Shown: in pieces, positions 24,548 through 30,405 of the stretch
How the letters are laid out: every line of letters begins with the position of its first letter
Numbering within the stretch: the first letter of the stretch is position 1
Assembly (NCBI GenBank): GCA_964348755.1
Contig: CAYGDW010000029.1
Span: forward strand, 1 to 30,405
Direction: 5' to 3'
Length of the DNA stretch: 30,405 nucleotides
Source: UBA7960 sp964348755
GTDB taxonomy: Bacteria > Bacteroidota > Bacteroidia > Bacteroidales > UBA7960
The notes under the pieces: model-generated
Told to the model about the DNA's origin: nothing
What the model saw: the letters and a program-made list of their open reading frames with translations, nothing else
Database searches by the model: none
Position numbers and translations under genes: made by a program

Positions 24548-24940
24548 ATGACTAAAATTAAATCACTGGCTGATTTGAAGAAGATGAAGGCCAACCTTCA
24601 GTCGCAAATCGCCTTGAGAGAAAAAAGCGATAGCCCCGAAGGACGTGTGCTCATAAGAGTAGCCATGGCCACCTGTGGCATTGCCTCCGGGGCCAAGGAG
24701 GTAATGGAATTTCTGATCGATGAATTGGACAAACGCAACATCGACGCTATCGTTTCGCAAACAGGGTGTATGGGTTATTGTTATGCCGAACCAACAGTGG
24801 AAGTTACCTTGCCTGGCCAGGAACCCATTGTTTTTGGTTACATTAACACCAAGAAGGCCGACGACCTGATTGAGAAATATATAAAAAACGGAGAGTTGCT
24901 CGAGGGTATCATCCCTATGAATTACGAAAAAATAGACTAA
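24548..24940 (+). CDS. HndB-like thioredoxin-fold (2Fe-2S) ferredoxin
   Basis: Small soluble electron carrier or accessory subunit of NADH/NADP-linked hydrogenases. The sequence matches the HndB type: an N-terminal charged coiled region (SLADLKKMKANLQSQIALREK), then MATCGIASGAKEVMEF, QTGCMGYCYAEP and a final helical part. Only three cysteines lie in the expected ligand region, as is common in this subfamily where the first motif is TCGIAxGA; the fourth ligand, if a cluster forms, is not obvious. A Shine-Dalgarno-like AAGGGAG precedes the ATG. It is the first of the hydrogenase 2 structural genes, 18 bp before hydB2. Confidence 0.85.
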   Translation: MTKIKSLADLKKMKANLQSQIALREKSDSPEGRVLIRVAMATCGIASGAKEVMEFLIDELDKRNIDAIVSQTGCMGYCYAEPTVEVTLPGQEPIVFGYINTKKADDLIEKYIKNGELLEGIIPMNYEKID

Positions 24941-24942
24941 AA

Positions 24943-24949
24943 AAGGAGG
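24943..24949 (+). promoter_or_regulatory. Strong Shine-Dalgarno sequence of hydB2
   Basis: AAGGAGG lies nine bases before ATG 24959. Bacteroidota genes usually lack such a strong ribosome binding site, so high translation of the second hydrogenase is suggested. It also fixes the start of hydB2. Confidence 0.75.
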
Positions 24950-24958
24950 AAAACACTA

Positions 24959-26752
24959 ATGGCAAAATTCAAAATGCATATGCTGGTTTGCGGTGGCACA
25001 GGTTGCCGTGCATCGGCCAGCGACGTGCTGTATGAAAACCTGAAGAAGGAAGTGCAGGAAAATGGCCTTGAAAGCGATGTGCAGGTGGTAACAACCGGCT
25101 GCTTTGGTTTCTGTGAGCAGGGCCCTATTGTGAAAATGATTCCCGACAACACTTTTTACGTGGGAGTACAGCCCAAGGATGCAGGCCTTATTGTGGCCGA
25201 GCATGCCATAAAGGGCCGCAAGGTTGAGCGACTGCTTTACAAGGACCCGGTAAGGAAAGAACTGGTTCCTGACTCGAAGCACATGGGTTTTTACAAGAAG
25301 CAGCTACGTATAGCCTTGCGCAACTGCGGTTTGATAGACCCCGAAAACATTAACGAATACCTGGCAGCCGATGGGTACGAGGCCCTTGGCAAGGTGCTGC
25401 TCGAATCAGCGCCCGAAGATATAATTCAGGAAATAATTGACTCGGGCCTTCGCGGCCGGGGTGGCGGTGGCTTTTCCACTGGCATAAAATGGTCGTTGGC
25501 CCGCAAATCGCCCGGCCACCAAAAATATGTGGTTTGCAATGCCGACGAAGGCGACCCCGGGGCTTTTATGGACCGCTCCATCCTTGAAGGCGACCCCCAC
25601 AGCGTGCTCGAAGCAATGGTCATTAACGGCTTTTGTATTGGTGCCAACAAAGGGCTGATCTATATCAGGGCCGAATACCCACTGGCCATAACCCGCCTGA
25701 AAATTGCCATTGACCAGGCCCGCGAATACGGACTGCTGGGCAAAGACATACTTGGAAGCGGCTTCGACTTTGACGTGGAGTTGCGTTATGGTGCCGGAGC
25801 TTTTGTTTGCGGCGAAGAAACTGCACTCATTCGCTCAATGGAAGGACACAGGGGCGAACCAACCTTTAAACCTCCATTCCCGGCCCAAAGCGGATACCTT
25901 GGCAAGCCAACCAACGTAAACAACGTTGAAACTTATGCCAACATACCAGTTATTATAAACAAGGGAGCTAAATGGTTTGCTGCTATTGGCACCGAAAAAT
26001 CAAAAGGCACCAAGGTGTTTGCCCTTGCGGGGAAAATTAACAACGTAGGCCTGATTGAAGTACCAATGGGAATTACCCTGCGCGAAGTAATATTTGAAAT
26101 TGGTGGCGGAATCAAAGGCGGCAAAAAGTTTAAGGCCGTTCAAACGGGTGGCCCATCGGGCGGATGCCTTACCGAAAAGCACCTCGACACTCCCATCGAC
26201 TTTGACAACCTGCTCGCTGCCGGATCAATGATGGGATCGGGAGGTATGATTGTAATGGACGAGGACGACTGTATGGTTTCGGTGGCTAAGTTTTACCTGG
26301 AATTTACCGTTGAAGAATCGTGCGGAAAGTGTTCGCCTTGTCGCATTGGCAATAAACGCCTCTACGAAATTCTCGAAAAAATTACTAAGGGCAAGGGCGT
26401 CATGGATGACCTCGACAAGTTGCGCAACCTAAGCAATGTTATTAAGGATACTTCGCTGTGCGGACTTGGGCAAACCTCGCCAAACCCGGTGCTTTCAACC
26501 ATCGAAAACTTTTGGGATGAATACGTGGCACACATAACCGACGAAAAGTGCTTCGCAGGGCAATGTAAAGACCTTATCAAATACGAAATAATACCCGAAA
26601 ACTGCGTCGGATGTACTGCCTGTGCCCGTAACTGCCCCGTGAACTGCATCTCGGGCGAAAGGAAACAGGTTCACATTATCAACCAGGCCCTCTGTATAAA
26701 GTGCAACGCCTGTTTTGAAAAATGTAAGTTTAATGCCGTAACAATCATTTAA
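24959..26752 (+). CDS. hydB: HydB flavoprotein subunit of electron-bifurcating-type hydrogenase 2
   Basis: Diaphorase subunit that links NAD(H) through FMN to HydA and ferredoxin. Domains: N-terminal thioredoxin-like [2Fe-2S] (Cys11, 16, 48, 52); NuoF core with GLRGRGGGGFSTGIKW (163-178), NADEGDPGAFMDR and GAFVCGEETAL; [4Fe-4S] at Cys455, 458, 461 and 501; an extra Cys pair 531/536; and a C-terminal ferredoxin with two [4Fe-4S] clusters (Cys549-559, Cys579-589). This full architecture, 597 aa, is that of HydB from bifurcating HydABC enzymes, but architecture alone does not prove bifurcation. It is preceded by HndB-like and followed after 18 bp by hydA2. Confidence 0.95.
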   Translation: MAKFKMHMLVCGGTGCRASASDVLYENLKKEVQENGLESDVQVVTTGCFGFCEQGPIVKMIPDNTFYVGVQPKDAGLIVAEHAIKGRKVERLLYKDPVRKELVPDSKHMGFYKKQLRIALRNCGLIDPENINEYLAADGYEALGKVLLESAPEDIIQEIIDSGLRGRGGGGFSTGIKWSLARKSPGHQKYVVCNADEGDPGAFMDRSILEGDPHSVLEAMVINGFCIGANKGLIYIRAEYPLAITRLKIAIDQAREYGLLGKDILGSGFDFDVELRYGAGAFVCGEETALIRSMEGHRGEPTFKPPFPAQSGYLGKPTNVNNVETYANIPVIINKGAKWFAAIGTEKSKGTKVFALAGKINNVGLIEVPMGITLREVIFEIGGGIKGGKKFKAVQTGGPSGGCLTEKHLDTPIDFDNLLAAGSMMGSGGMIVMDEDDCMVSVAKFYLEFTVEESCGKCSPCRIGNKRLYEILEKITKGKGVMDDLDKLRNLSNVIKDTSLCGLGQTSPNPVLSTIENFWDEYVAHITDEKCFAGQCKDLIKYEIIPENCVGCTACARNCPVNCISGERKQVHIINQALCIKCNACFEKCKFNAVTII

Positions 26753-26770
26753 AGAGAAGGATACAAAAGA

Positions 26771-28543
26771 ATGGAACTTGTTAAATTAATCATAGATAAC
26801 AGACCTGTGGAGGTTGAGAAGGGTGCAACTGTTTTCCAGGCTGCCAAAAAGCTGGGCATTGCAATCCCGACATTGTGCTACATGAACCTCGCCGATTTGA
26901 ACATTGAGCATAAGCCCGGCGGTTGCCGTGTTTGTGTAGTTGAGGTTGAAGGCCGGCGCAATCTGGCTCCCTCATGCGCTACCGAATGTTACGAAGGTAT
27001 GATTGTGAAGACCAACAGCATGAGGGTACTCAACTCGCGTCGCACCGTGCTTGAACTTATTCTGAGTGACCACCCGTTCGATTGCCTCATTTGTGCAAAA
27101 AGCGGACATTGCGATCTGCAGAACATGGCCATAAAAATGGGGGTGCGCAGTATTCCTTACCAGGGCGAAAAGTCAACCTACAAACCCGACTTCTCACCGG
27201 CTATCATTCGCGAAATGGATAAGTGCATCATGTGCCGTCGCTGCGAAACCATGTGCAACGACTTCCAAACCGTAGGGGTGCTCTCGGGCATAAACCGTGG
27301 GTTCGAAGCGGTGGTGGCTCCTGCGTTTGAGCGCGACCTCGACCACAGCGAATGCACTTACTGCGGACAATGTGTGGCAGTATGCCCCACCGGTGCACTT
27401 ACCGAAGTTGACCATACCCCTCAGGTAATACGTGCCCTGGCCGATCCTACAAAAACAGTAGTGGTGCAAACCGCTCCCGCCGTGCGTGCTGCACTGGGCG
27501 AAGAGTTTGGAATGGAACCCGGAACCCTCGTAACCGGAAAACTCGCTGCAGCGTTACGCCGCCTCGGATTCGACTATGTGTTCGACACCGACTTTGCTGC
27601 CGACCTTACCATTGTGGAAGAAGGTACTGAGCTCCTTGACCGCCTCGGACGCTTTCTCAATGGCGACAAAACCGTAAAACTGCCAATGCTTACATCGTGC
27701 TGCCCCGGCTGGGTTAACTTTTTCGAGTATTATTACCCCGACATGCTCGATATACCTTCAACAGCACGTTCACCGCAACAGATGTTCGGCTCCATTGCAA
27801 AATCGTACTTTGCCGAAAAAATTAATGTGGACCGAAAAAATATGGTGGTAGTGTCAATTATGCCTTGTGTAGCCAAAAAATATGAAGCCACACGCGAGGA
27901 GTTTAAGATTGATGGAAATCCCGATGTTGACTACTCTATTTCAACCCGGGAATTGGCTGCACTTATTAAAGGCGCCAATATGGACTTTAACAGTCTGCCC
28001 GATGAGGACTTCGACAAACCTTTGGGAGAATCGACCGGAGCCGGTGTTATTTTTGGCGTAACCGGTGGCGTTATTGAAGCCGCTTTGCGTACCGCTTACG
28101 AGTTGTACACAAAAAAAACCCTCGAAAAGGTCGATTTTCAGCAACTCAGAGGACTCGAAGGGATTCGCTCGGCAAGCGTAGATTTCAACGGAACCGAAAT
28201 CAAAATAGGCATTGCTCACGGACTGGGCAATGCACGCAAACTGCTCGACGATATAAAAGCCGGAAACAGCCAGTTCCATGCCATTGAGATTATGGCATGC
28301 CCCAGCGGTTGTATAGGCGGTGGCGGACAGCCCCTGCACCATGGCGACTCTTCAATACTCAAAGCCCGCCATAAGGCTATTTATACTGAAGACGAAAGAA
28401 AAGTGCTGCGCAAAAGCCACGAAAACCCTTACATTATCAAACTTTACGAAGAGTTTCTCGGAAAACCACTGGGCGATAAGGCACACCACCTGCTGCATAC
28501 CCATTACTTTGCCAAAAAACTCAGGCATATCGATATCGACTAA
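26771..28543 (+). CDS. hydA: [FeFe]-hydrogenase catalytic subunit 2 (canonical)
   Basis: Catalytic subunit of hydrogenase 2. Domains: [2Fe-2S] (Cys36, 52, 55, 69, with a longer first spacing than in HydA1), His-Cys3 cluster (His101, Cys105, 108, 114), two [4Fe-4S] clusters (Cys152-162, Cys195-205), H-cluster domain and the C-terminal small-subunit-like region ending AHHLLHTHYF. All H-cluster motifs are canonical: L1 TSCCPGW (308-314), L2 MPCVAKK (Cys366), L3 ACPSGCIGGGGQP (Cys510, Cys514). Residue numbering of L1 and L2 is identical to HydA1, so the two are directly comparable paralogues. Maturation needs HydE, HydF and HydG, none of which is in the window. An AGAAGGA lies upstream of the ATG. 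Confidence 0.96.
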   Translation: MELVKLIIDNRPVEVEKGATVFQAAKKLGIAIPTLCYMNLADLNIEHKPGGCRVCVVEVEGRRNLAPSCATECYEGMIVKTNSMRVLNSRRTVLELILSDHPFDCLICAKSGHCDLQNMAIKMGVRSIPYQGEKSTYKPDFSPAIIREMDKCIMCRRCETMCNDFQTVGVLSGINRGFEAVVAPAFERDLDHSECTYCGQCVAVCPTGALTEVDHTPQVIRALADPTKTVVVQTAPAVRAALGEEFGMEPGTLVTGKLAAALRRLGFDYVFDTDFAADLTIVEEGTELLDRLGRFLNGDKTVKLPMLTSCCPGWVNFFEYYYPDMLDIPSTARSPQQMFGSIAKSYFAEKINVDRKNMVVVSIMPCVAKKYEATREEFKIDGNPDVDYSISTRELAALIKGANMDFNSLPDEDFDKPLGESTGAGVIFGVTGGVIEAALRTAYELYTKKTLEKVDFQQLRGLEGIRSASVDFNGTEIKIGIAHGLGNARKLLDDIKAGNSQFHAIEIMACPSGCIGGGGQPLHHGDSSILKARHKAIYTEDERKVLRKSHENPYIIKLYEEFLGKPLGDKAHHLLHTHYFAKKLRHIDID

Positions 28544-28591
28544 GCCCAGGGCTTTTTCAGTCTTAATTTGTAACAAAAAAATTAACAGATA

Positions 28592-29080
28592 ATGACTTCA
28601 GTAAAATTAAAACTTAAGGAAAACGATGTGCTAAAGATCAGGGAGATCTGCAACTCGTTCAACAACCAGCCCGGCGAGCTGATCAATGTTTTGCACAAAA
28701 CCCAGCAATATTTTGGCTACCTTCCGGCCGAAGTGCAGGAAGAGGTGGCCGAAGGGCTGGGTATTTCAATTGCCAAAGTATATGGCGTGGTAACTTTCTA
28801 TTCTTTCTTTACCATGCTGCCCAAAGGCCGCTTCCCCATAAGCATTTGCACCGGCACCGCGTGTTATGTGCGCGGAGCCGAAAAAGTGCTCGATGAGTTT
28901 AAGCGCATACTTAAAGTTGCTGTGGGCGAAACTACGCCCGATGGCAAATTCTCTATCACCTGCCTTAGATGTGTTGGCGCCTGTGGCCTTGCCCCCGTTG
29001 TTATGGTGGGCGATAAAACCTACGGCCGGGTTACAACCGACGGGGTGAAGGAAATCCTCAAAGAATATGCGAACGAGTAA
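28592..29080 (+). CDS. hydC: NuoE-like [2Fe-2S] subunit of hydrogenase 2 (HydC)
   Basis: Thioredoxin-fold ferredoxin subunit completing the HydABC trimer. Ligands follow the NuoE pattern: Cys86 and Cys91 (CTGTAC), Cys127 and Cys131 (CVGAC). Residues 1-75 hold the usual N-terminal helices and VYGVVTFYSFF. Length (162 aa) is normal. Here hydC is the last gene (order B-A-C), whereas in hydrogenase 1 it is first (C-B-A), so the two sets are not simple tandem copies. It is followed by a strong terminator. Confidence 0.94.
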   Translation: MTSVKLKLKENDVLKIREICNSFNNQPGELINVLHKTQQYFGYLPAEVQEEVAEGLGISIAKVYGVVTFYSFFTMLPKGRFPISICTGTACYVRGAEKVLDEFKRILKVAVGETTPDGKFSITCLRCVGACGLAPVVMVGDKTYGRVTTDGVKEILKEYANE

Positions 29081-29107
29081 TCGAACCATATTGCTTCCAT
29101 TTTGACG

Positions 29108-29141
29108 AAAAAGGGACTGCCAGCAATGGTGGTCCCTTTTT
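29108..29141. terminator. Strong bidirectional terminator after the hydrogenase 2 operon
   Basis: AAAAAGGGAC (29108-29117) pairs perfectly with GTCCCTTTTT (29132-29141); an inner stem (TGCCA/TGGTG) closes a GCAA loop. The T run follows on the plus strand and also on the minus strand, so it can end both hydC2 and the leftward hsdR, whose stop is at 29155. Confidence 0.9.
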
Positions 29142-29154
29142 TATTCTTTAAAAA

Positions 29155-30405
29155 TCAGTATTTAATCCACCTGCCACCCGAAATATCCCAGAATTTATTG
29201 AAAAACGAACTGAGCCTTTCAAGTACTGATTCTCTTTTTTTTGTGCGGTCGCCTGTTGGCGTAAACCTTGAAACAGGTGGCAGAACTTTGCTTAAGGATG
29301 TGCCTGTTGATTGCACATAACCGTCACGAAAAGCATTTGTTATAAACTTGTAGGTTTCTTCCTTATTCAAATCTTCATCGTTGATAATTTGGTCTAATTC
29401 TTCTACTTTCTTAGCATCAACAAACGAATGCCAATCATCATCCACATTGGTTGAAGGGGTCAACGAATCAATAAATTGTTCGATAAGCTCTTTTTTATTG
29501 CGGAGTTCCACACTGGAATCAATGGCTTTGCTAATACTGATAACAATTTCCTTGTCTTTTAAATGACCTTCGTGGTACTTCTTAATGAGTGCGAGGATAT
29601 AATCAATGTTGATTTCGACCTGTTTAATCAGCTCCATTTCAAAGACTATATCATCGTTTACATTTTCGTTGTCGCCTTTGCTTTTGCCACGAAAATCGTT
29701 GTATATATTGATATACATGCTGTGATAATCCTGTACATCTCTTTCCGAAAGTATTTCATTGCCTGAAAATTCATCGAATGTGGAAAGTATGTTTTTTACT
29801 TTCAGAATGGCACTGTAAAGCTTGATAAATTCTTTTTGGTTTTGTTCTCCCCAAAGGTCATTCCGCTGAATAGCGGAATCTCCTAATGTTAGGGATTGCG
29901 GGTCAAGGCCGCAATGACCGTTTAGAGGGAATTTTTCCTGTAACTCATCTACCAAATCAGCATAGCCGGGAATGTCTTTATCTCCTTTTTTGTAGCCGTT
30001 GTAATATTCATCGTAGGTTTTGAGTAAAACCACTCCTCCGGCTTCTTTGTCGCCAAACAGTGCAATACTCTCGTTGGTGGCTTTTTCGAGGTTGCGGAAA
30101 CAAATAATATTTCCAAAGGTTTTAACGGTGTTCAGAATGCGGTTTGTGCGTGAATAGGCTTGTAAAAGTCCATGCAAACGCAGGTTTTTATCTACCCAAA
30201 GGGTATTCAAAGTAGTTGCATCAAAACCAGTAAGAAACATGTTTACCACTATCAACAAGTCAATTTCACGGTCTTTTACCCGTTGCGATACATCTTTGTA
30301 ATAGTTTTGAAATTTATCGCTCGAAGTATCATAATTGGTCTTAAATATTCTGTTGTAGTCCTGTATTGCCGATTCGAGAAAGTCCCGTGAGCTTTGGTCT
30401 AAAAG
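29155..30405 (-). CDS. hsdR: Type I restriction enzyme R subunit, C-terminal part (runs off window)
   Basis: ATP-dependent translocase/endonuclease subunit of a type I restriction-modification system; only the last 416 residues are in the window and the frame is open to base 30405. Visible are the end of the second helicase domain, DREIDLLIVVNMFLTGFDA (motif V region) and LLQAYSRTNRILN (motif VI), then the helical C-terminal region that contacts the methylase core. The N-terminal nuclease domain and the partner genes hsdM and hsdS lie beyond the edge. About 20 residues (NGHCGLDPQSLTLGDSAI and following) are inserted relative to the usual EKFPL to EQ-KEFIKLY join and are encoded by a palindromic element. 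The gene appears more AT-rich than its neighbours, consistent with horizontal transfer. Confidence 0.93.
   Translation of the reverse strand, partial: LLDQSSRDFLESAIQDYNRIFKTNYDTSSDKFQNYYKDVSQRVKDREIDLLIVVNMFLTGFDATTLNTLWVDKNLRLHGLLQAYSRTNRILNTVKTFGNIICFRNLEKATNESIALFGDKEAGGVVLLKTYDEYYNGYKKGDKDIPGYADLVDELQEKFPLNGHCGLDPQSLTLGDSAIQRNDLWGEQNQKEFIKLYSAILKVKNILSTFDEFSGNEILSERDVQDYHSMYINIYNDFRGKSKGDNENVNDDIVFEMELIKQVEINIDYILALIKKYHEGHLKDKEIVISISKAIDSSVELRNKKELIEQFIDSLTPSTNVDDDWHSFVDAKKVEELDQIINDEDLNKEETYKFITNAFRDGYVQSTGTSLSKVLPPVSRFTPTGDRTKKRESVLERLSSFFNKFWDISGGRWIKY
29856..29919. repeat. 64-bp multi-hairpin palindromic element inside hsdR
   Basis: Outer ends GGTCATT (29856-29862) and AATGACC (29913-29919) are exact inverted repeats. 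Inside are three further hairpins: ATTCCGCT/AGCGGAAT (29860-29879), CCTAA/TTAGG (29882-29893) and ATTGCGG/CCGCAAT (29895-29915); the first and last share bases with the outer stem, so alternative folds compete. On the hsdR strand it stays open and encodes a peptide containing HCGLDPQS, which I recall as a frequent translation of dispersed bacterial repeats. This suggests a mobile or repetitive element tolerated within the protein. Confidence 0.75.

Overview
The window looks like the chromosome of an anaerobic, fermentative, hydrogen-metabolising member of the Bacteroidota, probably near Bacteroidales/Marinilabiliales. Evidence: a type IX secretion (Por) sorting domain on a subtilase, a DUF5723-type outer-membrane protein, lipoprotein signals, promoter boxes of the Bacteroidota TAnnTTTG type, and NADH-linked [FeFe]-hydrogenases. 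No species assignment can be made from sequence alone.

Left part (1-15461): the 3' part of an initiator tRNA and its terminator, then a leftward block of envelope genes: a T9SS-exported S8 protease, a membrane-anchored 905-aa protein with a C-terminal propeller-like region, a lipoprotein of unknown function and a DUF5723 barrel-like protein. Next come a leftward lipoprotein GH2 beta-mannosidase and, divergently, an exported amidase and an AI-2E-type permease. A leftward truA closes this part.

Central and right part (15737-29080): a rightward hydrogen-metabolism island of 14 genes. Module 1 is NuoE-like / short NuoF-like / [FeFe]-hydrogenase (hydC1-hydB1-hydA1). HydA1 carries TSCSPGW instead of TSCCPGW, so the fourth residue of the L1 motif, a cubane ligand in characterised enzymes, is Ser. 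Next is rex, the NADH/NAD+-sensing repressor, with a Rex-like operator before its own promoter. A second Rex-like operator precedes a long operon: DRTGG protein, RsbW-like ATPase, sensory-type hydrogenase HydS, second DRTGG protein, PHP phosphoesterase, histidine-kinase-like ATPase, HndB-like ferredoxin, full-length HydB2, canonical HydA2 and HydC2. Genes 20694-24486 look like a hydrogen/redox-sensing signalling cassette physically joined to the second, electron-bifurcating-type hydrogenase. No maturase gene (hydE, hydF, hydG) is present in the window.

Right edge: after a strong bidirectional terminator comes the C-terminal part of a leftward type I restriction subunit, HsdR. It is interrupted by a 64-bp multi-hairpin palindromic element that keeps the reading frame open.

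Working model (inference): Rex gates transcription of the sensor/hydrogenase-2 operon by NADH/NAD+, HydS reads H2 or redox state, and the ATPase/DRTGG/PHP proteins transmit this by an unknown output. Hydrogenase 1 has a different promoter region without a good Rex site, and is probably controlled separately.
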